From the NCBI GenBank assembly GCA_964365905.1, contig CAYIRQ010000070.1, positions 1 through 8,052 on the forward strand: a stretch of 8,052 nt of DNA. The letters run 5' to 3'. This stretch comes from CAYIRQ01 sp964365905 (lineage in GTDB: Bacteria; Patescibacteriota; Gracilibacteria; Peribacterales; Peribacteraceae). The position numbers and the translations under genes were made by a program. This document shows, in pieces, positions 1 to 5,485 of this stretch (position 1 is its first letter; each line of letters opens with the position of its first letter). The notes below the pieces were generated by a model. That model had not been told where the DNA came from. It was given only the letters and a program-made list of their open reading frames with translations, and searched no databases.

Positions 1-535
1 GCATCTTCATCGCTTCGAAGAGGGCACGCGCCTCGTCGTCATTCTTCGCCGTCGTCTTCAGGGTCACCTCCAGTCCGAAAATTTTATTGGCATCCGAGGG
101 GGGGGCAACTTCCGGAAAGACCGTGTGTTCGCGGATCCCGATGCTGTAATTGCCGTGGCCATCGAGGCGCGTGGGGGTTCCGCGGAAGTCCCGCACACGG
201 GGGAGCACGACATGCAGCAGGCGATCGAGGAACGCCTCCATGCGCTTGCCACGGAGCGTTACCATCGCACCCACGATGAGACCTTCGCGAATTTTGAAAT
301 TGCTGATGGACTTCCGTGAGGCACGGAGCACGGGCTTCTGTCCCGTGATCATCTTGAGACTCTGCTCAATGTATTCGAGAGCCTCCTTTCCCTCATACTT
401 CGATCGGTTGATTCCGACGTTCACCGTCACTTTCTCGAGACGGGGAAGCGCATGCACGTTTTTGATCTTCAGACGTTCTCGGAGGTGATCCGCAATGTCG
501 CCACGCAGCCGTTCATGGAGAGAGACGAATTTCAT
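1..535 (-). CDS. rplE: 50S ribosomal protein L5 (uL5), 3' end cut off by window edge
   Basis: L5 binds 5S rRNA and helps form the central protuberance of the large subunit, contacting the P-site tRNA. The minus strand reads openly from an ATG at 535 to the window edge, giving 178 codons. It starts MKFVSLHERLRGDIADHL. Family motifs include LEKVTVNVGINRSK, the TGQKPVLRASRKSISNFKIR block, and the central LDGHGNYSIGIREH and FPEV segments. It breaks off at ALFEAMKM, where family members normally end within a few residues (a PF-type terminus), so almost the whole protein is present. It follows L24 after 22 bases. No Shine-Dalgarno is visible; the bases before the ATG are pyrimidine-rich (CTCATTCCTCCCA). 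The downstream spc genes (S14, S8, L6) would be expected beyond the window. Confidence 0.96.
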   Translation of the reverse strand, partial: MKFVSLHERLRGDIADHLRERLKIKNVHALPRLEKVTVNVGINRSKYEGKEALEYIEQSLKMITGQKPVLRASRKSISNFKIREGLIVGAMVTLRGKRMEAFLDRLLHVVLPRVRDFRGTPTRLDGHGNYSIGIREHTVFPEVAPPSDANKIFGLEVTLKTTAKNDDEARALFEAMKM

Positions 536-557
536 TGGGAGGAATGAGGACGATGGA

Positions 558-980
558 CTAAGGGTTGGAGGCAGATAAAGTTTTGGAGGATTCATCTTTT
601 TTGTCCTCTGTCCTCTGTCCTTTGTCCTCTACACGCATTTCCTCCTCCACCAGAGCTCTTAACTTCCTACCACTCACAAGGGACTCTTTACTCCGCTTCG
701 CAAAGCGCTCCTTCTTCCCATCACTCGTCAACCGGTATCCGATGCGCGTCGGCTTCTTCAGTTTGGAATCGAGGAGCGCAACGTTGCTCGCATGAATGCT
801 CGCCTCGTACTGCACTTTCCTGCCGGGCGTCTGTGGAGTCTTCTTGAGATGGCGCGTGCGCATATTCACTCCCGCAACAATGACGCGATCCTCGAGGAGG
901 AGAACACGCATGATGCGGCCGGTTTTGCCCTTATCTTTGCCGGAGATGACGACCACCGTGTCGCCTGCGTGCAGTTTCAT
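558..980 (-). CDS. rplX: 50S ribosomal protein L24 (uL24) with repeat-encoded C-terminal tail
   Basis: L24 is an early assembly protein that binds 23S rRNA near the tunnel exit. The 140-residue product opens with a KOW domain (GDTVVVISGKDKGKTGRI, residues 6-23). It continues with family blocks EASIHASNVALLD and KPTRIGYR, then a DGKKERFAKRSKE stretch. The family core ends near residue 105. The rest is a charged tail rich in E, D, K and R (RVEDKGQRTEDKKDESS) that has no counterpart in ordinary L24. Most of that tail is encoded by a tandem heptamer array at 602-629. The start overlaps the L14 stop in an ATGA, which supports translational coupling. The stop is TAG. The core assignment is certain. 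The tail could be a recent extension of the gene into spacer repeat DNA. Confidence 0.96.
   Translation of the reverse strand: MKLHAGDTVVVISGKDKGKTGRIMRVLLLEDRVIVAGVNMRTRHLKKTPQTPGRKVQYEASIHASNVALLDSKLKKPTRIGYRLTSDGKKERFAKRSKESLVSGRKLRALVEEEMRVEDKGQRTEDKKDESSKTLSASNP
602..629 (-). repeat. four-copy heptamer tandem array inside the L24 gene end
   Basis: On the plus strand the unit TGTCCTC occurs at 602-608 and 609-615, TGTCCTT at 616-622 and TGTCCTC at 623-629. On the coding strand this is GAGGACA repeated with one change. Because 7 is not a multiple of 3, the reading frame rotates through the copies and yields EDKGQRTEDK rather than a simple peptide repeat. A GGAGGA/TCCTCC pair (643-648 with 585-590) brackets the array and could pair in the mRNA. 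Confidence 0.9.
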
Positions 981-1345
981 AAAACTTCGGGAGCAAGAGA
1001 GATAATCTTCTGGTATCCCTTTGCGCGCAGCTCTCTCGCGACCGGCCCGAAGATGCGCGTACCCTTCGGCTCTTTCGCCGCATCGATGACCACACAGGCA
1101 TTGTCATCGAAACGGATGCCGCTGCCGTCACTCCGTTTCACGAGTCGCTTCACCCGGACAATCACCGCGCGCTCCATGGTCTTCCTGCGCACAAGTCCCT
1201 TCGGAGCAGCTTCTTTGATCGCGATGACCACGACATCCCCGAGACCCGCATAGCGGCGCCGCGTCCCTCCAAGCACCTTGATACACATGGCGCGCTTGGC
1301 GCCCGTGTTATCCGTGACCACGAGCATGGATTGTTGCTGAATCAT
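977..1345 (-). CDS. rplN: 50S ribosomal protein L14 (uL14)
   Basis: L14 binds 23S rRNA and forms part of the intersubunit bridge and factor-binding region. The product is 122 residues, the normal length for the family, without extensions. It shows the family start MIQQQSMLVVTDNTGAKR, the GGTRRRYAGLGDVVVIAIKEA block, VVRVK-like IVRVKRLVKR, and the signature GSGIRFDDNACVVID followed by PKGTRIFGPVARELR. It ends TGA, overlapping the L24 ATG by 4 bases. Upstream lies a 65-base spacer from S17 filled by a 9-base repeat. The bases before the ATG (CATCCTCTCCCA) contain no Shine-Dalgarno. Confidence 0.98.
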   Translation of the reverse strand: MIQQQSMLVVTDNTGAKRAMCIKVLGGTRRRYAGLGDVVVIAIKEAAPKGLVRRKTMERAVIVRVKRLVKRSDGSGIRFDDNACVVIDAAKEPKGTRIFGPVARELRAKGYQKIISLAPEVL

Positions 1346-1347
1346 TG

Positions 1348-1405
1348 GGAGAGGATGAGAGGAATGAGAGGGAAGAGAGGAATGAGAGGTTTGAGAAAAT
1401 GAGAA
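1348..1405. repeat. 9-base tandem repeat in the S17-L14 spacer
   Basis: On the plus strand, successive 9-base units read GGAGAGGAT (1348-1356), GAGAGGAAT (1357), GAGAGGGAA (1366), GAGAGGAAT (1375), GAGAGGTTT (1384) and GAGAAAATG (1393), and the array then decays. It fills almost the whole spacer. In the mRNA it is a pyrimidine tract. It follows the purine tract that encodes the S17 tail (about 1438-1482), so the two could pair imperfectly. Confidence 0.8.
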
Positions 1406-1410
1406 GAATA

Positions 1411-1764
1411 TTACGACGCTGCAGGGAGCTTTTCAGATCCTCTCCTCTTCTCCTCTTCTTGTTCCTCTCCTCTTTTCTTTCCGCTTGCTGCTTGTAATTC
1501 ATCCTCCAAAGACGTCTCCGCAAGACCCGTACCTTTCACAAGAATTTCGAGAACCTTAAAGTGCTTTCTCTTGCTCAGAGGACGCGTCTCACCAATGAGA
1601 ACGGTATCCCCTTCACGGACCTTCCTATCGCCCGAATCTGCGAGAAATTTCTTCGTCACGCGGAACCGCTTGCGATACTTGGGGTGCATCACGAACCGGT
1701 GGACCGCAACCGTGACGGTCCTCTGCATTTTGGCCGATGTGACGATGCCGCGTTTGGTTCTCAT
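1411..1764 (-). CDS. rpsQ: 30S ribosomal protein S17 (uS17) with low-complexity tail
   Basis: S17 binds the 5' domain of 16S rRNA and is needed early in small-subunit assembly. The family core is residues 1 to about 80: RTKRGIVTSAKMQRTVTVAVHRFVMHPKYRKR, then a DGDTV-like REGDTVLIGETRPLSKRKHFKV segment. At 117 residues the protein is about 30 longer than the usual 80-90. The excess is a C-terminal tail of K, R and E (KKRGEEQEEEKRRGSEK) encoded by a nearly pure purine tract. The ATG overlaps the L29 TGA stop by 4 bases, suggesting coupling. It ends TAA. The core identity is certain. The tail is probably disordered, which is inference from composition. Confidence 0.97.
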   Translation of the reverse strand: MRTKRGIVTSAKMQRTVTVAVHRFVMHPKYRKRFRVTKKFLADSGDRKVREGDTVLIGETRPLSKRKHFKVLEILVKGTGLAETSLEDELQAASGKKRGEEQEEEKRRGSEKLPAAS

Positions 1765-2000
1765 GCTGCTTTAGGGGTAGGCATTCTAGAGGGCGCCTGC
1801 TTCCTCTGCAATTCAGAAAGCACCGTCAATATCCGGGCAAGTTCTTTTTTCGCGTTGCGGTAGAGATGCACTCCCTTCTCTTTGCCCAGCTTCACATGGA
1901 GATGCAGCTCCGCTTTTTTCTTGCGATGACTCGCGACTTCCTTGCGGAGATCTTCCGCGCTCATCTTTCGTAGCTCGACGAGGGTGAGTGCTTTTGCCAT
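1761..2000 (-). CDS. rpmC: 50S ribosomal protein L29 (uL29)
   Basis: L29 is a small helical protein at the tunnel exit, near the docking site for trigger factor and SRP. The 79-residue product has the family pattern: LTLVELRKMSAEDLRKEVASHRKKKAELHLHVKLG, then a YRNAKKELARILTVLSEL second helix (normally the RR-IAR-TVL segment). The last 12 or so residues (KQAPSRMPTPKAA) are a short proline/alanine extension. It is separated from the L16 stop by an unusually long 93-base spacer and overlaps the S17 start by 4 bases. The start ATG at 2000 fits the family N-terminus, and no upstream in-frame ATG/GTG/TTG close by extends it sensibly. No Shine-Dalgarno is visible before the ATG (CTCACGCCGCCTG). Confidence 0.95.
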   Translation of the reverse strand: MAKALTLVELRKMSAEDLRKEVASHRKKKAELHLHVKLGKEKGVHLYRNAKKELARILTVLSELQRKQAPSRMPTPKAA

Positions 2001-2018
2001 CAGGCGGCGTGAGCGGAA

Positions 2019-2042
2019 GCTTGGCGCAAGCGGGCCTGCCCG
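2019..2042 (-). other. two adjacent short hairpins in the L16-L29 spacer
   Basis: GCTTG (2019-2023) and CAAGC (2027-2031) form a 5-bp stem with a 3-base loop. CGGGC (2031-2035) and GCCCG (2038-2042) form a second 5-bp stem with a 2-base loop, too tight unless the inner pair opens. The two share base 2031. Neither is followed by a T-run on the transcribed strand, so they are not intrinsic terminators. The rest of the 2001-2093 spacer shows no reading frame I would call. Confidence 0.4.
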
Positions 2043-2093
2043 GCGAAGCCTTGCAGAGAAGAGTGGGGAATAAGCCCTGAAGGGAAGAATATG

Positions 2094-2516
2094 CTAAACA
2101 TGGCGAAGTCGGGTGACGATCTTTGTCTTCACCGGAAGCTTGTAGGCCGCAAGACGCAGCGCGGAGCGCGCGGCATCCTCTCCGAGACCATCGAGCTCGA
2201 AGAGAATGTGGCCGGGCTTGATGCGCGCAACGTAGAATTCCACGCTCCCCTTCCCGGAGCCCATCGGCACCTCCGCAGCTTTGCGGGTGATGGGCTTATC
2301 CGGAAAGACGCGGATCCAGATCTTCCCGCCGCGCTTGAGACTGTGCGCCATGGCGCGCCGCGCCGCCTCGATCTGGCGACTGCTGAGCTCCGCCGCTTCG
2401 AGCGTCTTCAGGCCGATCGTCCCGAAGTGCAAGGTCGTGCAGCTGCGCGACTTCCCACGGAAGGATCCGCGGAGGCGATGACTCTTGCGATACTTGGTTT
2501 TCGCGGGTTGAAGCAT
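2094..2516 (-). CDS. rplP: 50S ribosomal protein L16 (uL16)
   Basis: L16 sits near the A site and organises the elbow of A-site tRNA and the 5S rRNA region. The chosen start at 2516 gives the family-typical N-terminus MLQPAKTKYRKSHRLRG and 140 residues, the usual length. An in-frame ATG at 2555 would add 13 residues (MGAPAGRPYTPLP), but these are encoded by a perfect hairpin and do not match the family. Other family blocks include GTIGLKTLEAAELSSRQIEAARRAM, GGKIWIRVFPDKPITRKAAEVPMGSGKGSVEFYVA and the GHILFELDG segment. It ends TAG. It lies directly after S3 and before the long L29 spacer. Neither candidate start has a Shine-Dalgarno. Confidence 0.96.
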   Translation of the reverse strand: MLQPAKTKYRKSHRLRGSFRGKSRSCTTLHFGTIGLKTLEAAELSSRQIEAARRAMAHSLKRGGKIWIRVFPDKPITRKAAEVPMGSGKGSVEFYVARIKPGHILFELDGLGEDAARSALRLAAYKLPVKTKIVTRLRHV

Positions 2517-2532
2517 GGGAAGCGGGGTGTAG

Positions 2533-2553
2533 GGGCGCCCCGCTGGGGCGCCC
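2533..2553 (-). other. perfect 9-bp GC hairpin just upstream of the L16 start
   Basis: Arm GGGCGCCCC at 2533-2541, loop GCT at 2542-2544, arm GGGGCGCCC at 2545-2553. The arms are exact reverse complements, all G and C. In the mRNA the hairpin lies between the S3 stop (2559) and the preferred L16 start (2516). The transcribed sequence after it (TACACCCCGCTTCCC) has no T-run, so an intrinsic terminator is unlikely. It may be a translational or mRNA-processing element. Confidence 0.75.
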
Positions 2554-2558
2554 ATCCA

Positions 2559-3233
2559 TTAGGAAGCGGCTGCCTGAGGCAGCGTCGAAGACTGAATATC
2601 TTTGAGATCCTTGAACACCATTCCTTTATAGATCCACACTTTCACACCGATCGTTCCGTAGGTCGTGACCGCGTGCTGCACGGCGAAGTCGATGCTCGCG
2701 CGGAGCGTGTGCAGCGGAACGTTGCCGTCCTTGAACATTTCTTCCCGCGCAATTTCCGCTCCATTGAGGCGGCCGGAAACCCGAATCTTCACACCCTGTG
2801 CTCCCGCCTGCATTGCCTTCTCGACCGCCATCTTCACCGCGCGGCGATACGGCATACGCCGTTCGATCTGGCCGCGAATGTTCTCCGCGATCACAAATGC
2901 CTCCATATCCGGAGCACGGATCTCCCGGATATTCACTTCAAACGATGAGCCGAACCGGCGCTCCATCTCCTTCCGCAGATCTTCGATCGCCGCTCCCTGC
3001 TTCCCAATGATCACGCCGGGCTTGCTCGTATGAATCGTCACCGTCACTTTCTTCGCGCGCTCGATCTCGATGCGCGCGACGCCCGCATCTTTGATGCGAC
3101 TGTGGATGAAGCGACGGATGAAGGTGTCTTCGAGGAAGAGGGTCCGGTATTTCTTCTTCGAGGCAAACCACGTGCTCGGCCAGGTGATGATGACGCCGAT
3201 GCGATAGCCGATGGGGTTTACTTTCTGTCCCAT
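2559..3233 (-). CDS. rpsC: 30S ribosomal protein S3 (uS3)
   Basis: S3 forms the mRNA entry region of the small subunit head and contributes to helicase activity on mRNA. The 224-residue product is of usual length. It starts MGQKVNPIGYRIGV (canonical GQKVNP-GFRLG) and has the KH type-2 domain with GVIIGKQGAAIEDLRKEM; the GKQG loop is at residues 77-80. The C-terminal domain shows the INIREI-like VNIREIRAPD, the RRMPYRRAVKMAVEKAMQAGAQGVKIRVSGRLNGAEIAR block (split over residues 120-165), then PLHTLRASIDFA and GVKVWIYKG. It starts 3 bases after the L22 stop, preceded by a CCGCGG hairpin, and ends TAA. The bases before its ATG (GGCTCTTAATCT) lack a Shine-Dalgarno. Confidence 0.98.
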   Translation of the reverse strand: MGQKVNPIGYRIGVIITWPSTWFASKKKYRTLFLEDTFIRRFIHSRIKDAGVARIEIERAKKVTVTIHTSKPGVIIGKQGAAIEDLRKEMERRFGSSFEVNIREIRAPDMEAFVIAENIRGQIERRMPYRRAVKMAVEKAMQAGAQGVKIRVSGRLNGAEIAREEMFKDGNVPLHTLRASIDFAVQHAVTTYGTIGVKVWIYKGMVFKDLKDIQSSTLPQAAAS

Positions 3234-3236
3234 AGA

Positions 3237-3779
3237 TTAAGAGCCGCGGCCGCCGCGGTGATGAGGTTGGAAGGTCGGACCGCTCGGTCCCGTTTCTTTG
3301 CCTGAAAAACCTTTGCCCTGTGAATCGCCCGTGCGCTTCGTTCCATCCGAAGCGGCTCTCGGCGCGGAAGAGACGTGTTCGATCACCTCTTCTTTTTCCT
3401 CTTTCTTCGCGGGCTTTTTATTCTCTATTTCTTTGAGTGTCTTGCCCTCGGGAACCGTGATCCCAAGCTCCACCGTAATATGCGACGTCCACTTATCGAT
3501 TGGACGTGTACGCCCGCGCGCCATCGGAATGGAACGCTTGAAGCTGGGGCCTTTCTGGATAGTCAAGGATTTAATGTAGAGATTTCCGCGATCCTGACCG
3601 GCATTGTGCTGTGCGTTTGCGAGAGCAGAGGTGATCACCGCATGAAGCATGCGCGCCCCTTTCTTGGGGAGATGCTCAAGGAGATCCAGTGCCTCGGAAA
3701 CGACGAGTCGCCGGACCATCGCGGCAACGAGGTTTGCTTTCTTTGGGGCGAGCCGAGCATGGTGAAGTGCGGCGCGCAT
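3237..3779 (-). CDS. rplV: 50S ribosomal protein L22 (uL22) with long glycine/basic tail
   Basis: L22 lines the exit tunnel with an extended beta-hairpin. The N-terminal part has the family pattern RLAPKKANLVAAMVRRL, then SEALDLLEHLPKKGARMLHAVITSALANAQHN. The hairpin region runs LYIKSLTIQKGPSFKRSIPMARGRTRPIDKWTSHITVEL. The family core ends near residue 115. The protein is 180 residues, about 65 longer than usual. The extension starts acidic/lysine-rich (KKPAKKEEKEE) and ends in a Gly/Ser/Arg stretch (HHRGGRGS). It sits between S19 and S3 with 3-base gaps on both sides. The extension could be a disordered surface tail. Frameshift explanations are unlikely because it runs up to the S3 start with an in-frame TAA. 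Confidence 0.97.
   Translation of the reverse strand: MRAALHHARLAPKKANLVAAMVRRLVVSEALDLLEHLPKKGARMLHAVITSALANAQHNAGQDRGNLYIKSLTIQKGPSFKRSIPMARGRTRPIDKWTSHITVELGITVPEGKTLKEIENKKPAKKEEKEEVIEHVSSAPRAASDGTKRTGDSQGKGFSGKETGPSGPTFQPHHRGGRGS
3244..3258 (-). other. 6-bp GC hairpin at the L22-S3 junction
   Basis: CCGCGG at 3244-3249 and again at 3253-3258, separated by 3 bases, form a perfect 6-bp stem. In the transcript it ends about 11 bases before the S3 ATG, inside the last L22 codons (the RGGRGS tail). There is no following T-run. The stem could affect initiation at S3, but it may also simply be what GC-rich glycine/arginine codons produce. Confidence 0.5.
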
Positions 3780-3782
3780 AGA

Positions 3783-4130
3783 CTATGTTTTTGCGGGAGC
3801 GGGAGCAGCAGCGGGTGCGGCTGCAGGCGCGGCAGCGGCCACCTTGCTCGCATCTTCCTGAGCCTTCGCCATCTTGCCGCCGTGAATTTTGAATTTTGTC
3901 GTGTAAGAGAATTCCCCGAGCTTGTGTCCCACCATCTGCTCCGTGATGTAGACGGGAATAAAATCCTTTCCATTATGCACGGCGAACGTGAACCCCACGA
4001 ACTCCGGCGAAATGTCACAGTCCCGCGCCCACGTCTTCAGAATTTTCTTCTCTCCCACATTGATCATCGCCGTGATCTTCCGAAGAAGATTCGGATCGAT
4101 GTACGGGCCTTTGCGGGAAGAGCGGGACAT
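3783..4130 (-). CDS. rpsS: 30S ribosomal protein S19 (uS19) with Ala/Pro tail
   Basis: S19 lies in the small-subunit head and contacts L5 and tRNA across the subunit bridge. The start MSRSSRKGPYIDPNLLRKI and the segments TWARDCDISPEFVGFTFAVHNGKDFIPVYITEQMVGHKLGEFSYT match the family signature (S-I-P-x-F-x-G, then V-H-N-G-K and GHKLGEF). At 115 residues it exceeds the usual ~92. The extension after residue 90 is an alanine/proline run (AAAAPAAAPAAAPAPAKT) of low complexity. It is followed by L22 after 3 bases and preceded by the 114-base spacer from L2 that carries a heptamer inverted repeat. The bases before the start (ACACCTTTCGTTCCC) lack a Shine-Dalgarno. Confidence 0.97.
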   Translation of the reverse strand: MSRSSRKGPYIDPNLLRKITAMINVGEKKILKTWARDCDISPEFVGFTFAVHNGKDFIPVYITEQMVGHKLGEFSYTTKFKIHGGKMAKAQEDASKVAAAAPAAAPAAAPAPAKT

Positions 4131-4139
4131 GGGAACGAA

Positions 4140-4188
4140 AGGTGTCAGGTGTCAGGTGTCAGGCCTGAAAGCTGAAACCTGAAACCTC
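4140..4188. repeat. heptamer array forming an inverted repeat, S19-L2 spacer
   Basis: Seven units in register on the plus strand: AGGTGTC three times (4140, 4147, 4154), then AGGCCTG (4161), AAAGCTG (4168), AAACCTG (4175) and AAACCTC (4182). The centre is the perfect palindrome TCAGGCCTGA at 4159-4168. Around it, arms 4140-4158 and 4169-4187 are complementary at 15 of 19 positions. The transcript could therefore form a stem of up to 24 bp with mismatches and almost no loop. It lies just upstream of the S19 start. Confidence 0.88.
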
Positions 4189-4244
4189 GTTAAAGCTGGA
4201 AGAGGATATCAATGGATATGCGCCTGTGCAAAGGAAAAGCCCCT

Positions 4245-5099
4245 TTATCCCTGCGTTTGGGTCTTCTTTGTTATCCGGCGGCGGATGATGAAGCGGTTCC
4301 TGGGATGGCGCTTTTTGCGCGTTTTTACGCCCAAGGCGGGCTTTCCCCACGGAGTTTTGGGGTGGACGAGACCAATGGAGTTATGGCCCTCTCCTCCCCC
4401 ATGCGGGTGATCCACGGCATTCATGGATTTCCCGAGCACCGTCGGTCTGCGGCCCATCCAACGCATCCTGCCTGCTTTTCCGATGACAATGAGGTTGTGC
4501 TCGAGATTGGAGACAGTCCCGATCGTGGCATAGCAGCGCTTCGGGAGATAGCGCACCTCCCCACTTGGAAGCTGCATCTGCGCATACGTCCCTTCGAGCG
4601 ACATGAGGGTCGCCGAGGTCCCTGCTCCGCGAACCATCGCGCCTCCTTTACCTATGGTGACCTCGACATTATGAATCTTGAATCCTACGGGGATGTGCTG
4701 GAGTTGCATGCGATTTCCCACCTTCACTTTTGTCCGCTCCGCACAAACAACCATATCGCCGACTTTGAGTCCATCCGGCGCGAGCATGTACCGCTTCTCG
4801 CCATCCTTATAGAGAATGAGTGCGAGGTAACCGGAGCGATTGGGATCGTATTCGATCGCAGCAACCGTGCCGGGAATTCCCAGCTTATCCGATTGATGGA
4901 AATCAACAATGCGCAGAAGCCTCTTATGACCTCCCCCGCGGTGCCGCACCGTGACGCGACCGAGATTATTGCGTCCGGATTTTTGGCGCTTCCCACGCGT
5001 GAGAGATTTCTCCGGCTCCTTCTTCGTGAGAGAAGAGAAATCCGCCACAAGCATGTGGCGGCGTCCGGGGGTCGTTGGTTTAAAGGATTTGAGGGGCAT
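4245..5099 (-). CDS. rplB: 50S ribosomal protein L2 (uL2)
   Basis: L2 is one of the most conserved large-subunit proteins, needed for subunit association and close to the peptidyl transferase centre. The 284-residue product starts MPLKSFKPTTPGRRHMLVADF. It has GRNNLGRVTVRHRGGGHKR (residues 42-60), the AAIEYDPNRSGYLALILYKDGEKRYMLAP block (split across 80-108), and the C-terminal signature GRRPTVLGKSMNAVDHPHGGGEG with HPHGGGEG at 231-238. That signature contains the conserved histidine near the catalytic region. It ends TWGKPALG-like TPWGKPALGVKTRKK, then a basic C-terminus. Length is only slightly over the usual ~275. Both flanks (87 and 114 bases) are longer than most gaps in this cluster and contain the heptamer inverted repeats. 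Confidence 0.98.
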   Translation of the reverse strand: MPLKSFKPTTPGRRHMLVADFSSLTKKEPEKSLTRGKRQKSGRNNLGRVTVRHRGGGHKRLLRIVDFHQSDKLGIPGTVAAIEYDPNRSGYLALILYKDGEKRYMLAPDGLKVGDMVVCAERTKVKVGNRMQLQHIPVGFKIHNVEVTIGKGGAMVRGAGTSATLMSLEGTYAQMQLPSGEVRYLPKRCYATIGTVSNLEHNLIVIGKAGRMRWMGRRPTVLGKSMNAVDHPHGGGEGHNSIGLVHPKTPWGKPALGVKTRKKRHPRNRFIIRRRITKKTQTQG

Positions 5100-5108
5100 A
5101 GTGGGGAA

Positions 5109-5173
5109 AGGTTACAGGTTGCAGGTGTCAGGTGTCAGGAATTTCTCGAGATCTGAAAGCTGAAACCTGATAT
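5109..5173. repeat. heptamer inverted repeat, L2-L23 spacer
   Basis: Plus-strand units AGGTTAC (5109), AGGTTGC (5116), AGGTGTC (5123) and AGGTGTC (5130) form the left arm, followed by AGG. The right arm is CTGAAAG (5153), CTGAAAC (5160) and CTGATAT (5167). The arms face each other across a centre holding the palindrome TCTCGAGA (5144-5151). The same AGGTGTC, CTGAAAG and CTGAAAC motifs build the array on the other side of L2, so the two elements are related. It lies just upstream of the L2 start in the transcript. Confidence 0.85.
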
Positions 5174-5186
5174 CAGATAGCTCGTA

Positions 5187-5483
5187 TTATGTCTGGAATT
5201 TCGTAAGATCAAGCGGCTTGCTCTTTATGCCAAGGGTAACGAGTGCGCGTTTTTCATTCGCCCGCTTCTCGATGCGCCGACCGCGGCCGATAAGACGATG
5301 CTTGCTGCGGACTTTCGTAATACGTACTTCCTTCGGATCCACGCCGAAGTATTGCCGGAGCGCATTGCGCACATCAATCTTCGTCGCATGTGGATGGACG
5401 CGCAGCGTCGCAACTTTACGGATCTTCAGGCGCTCTGCCTTCTCCGTCACGACTTCGCCGAGAATGACATTCGTAAGGTCCAT
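5187..5483 (-). CDS. rplW: 50S ribosomal protein L23 (uL23)
   Basis: L23 sits at the tunnel exit and is the docking site for trigger factor and SRP. The 98-residue product matches the family: VILGEVVTEKAERLKIRKVATLRVHPHATKIDVRNALRQYFGVDPKEVRITKVRSK (canonical P-x-x-TEK, V-x-x-x-ATK-x-E-I-K-x-A-V, F-x-V-x-V), then an R-rich turn (GRGRRIEKRANEKRALVTL). It begins 2 bases after the L4 stop and is separated from L2 by an 87-base spacer. It ends TAA. No Shine-Dalgarno is visible (AGTTTCCTGATC before the ATG). Confidence 0.96.
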   Translation of the reverse strand: MDLTNVILGEVVTEKAERLKIRKVATLRVHPHATKIDVRNALRQYFGVDPKEVRITKVRSKHRLIGRGRRIEKRANEKRALVTLGIKSKPLDLTKFQT

Positions 5484-5485
5484 GA

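Noticed and set aside
2517..2555. Upstream in-frame ATG extending L16 by 13 residues
   Set aside because: The added residues do not match the L16 family and are encoded by a perfect hairpin; MLQPAKTKYRK is the canonical start.
2091..2948. Long plus-strand open frame (285 codons) opposite L16 and S3
   Set aside because: It lies antisense to two certain ribosomal genes, and its peptide is rich in H, R and L as expected for a mirror of GC-rich coding DNA.
3375..4175. Plus-strand open frame of 266 codons opposite L22 and S19
   Set aside because: Antisense shadow of two certain genes; no recognisable domain.
4212..5156. Plus-strand open frame of 314 codons opposite L2
   Set aside because: It is antisense to L2 over nearly its whole length and resembles no family. 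Codon bias of L2 opens this frame.
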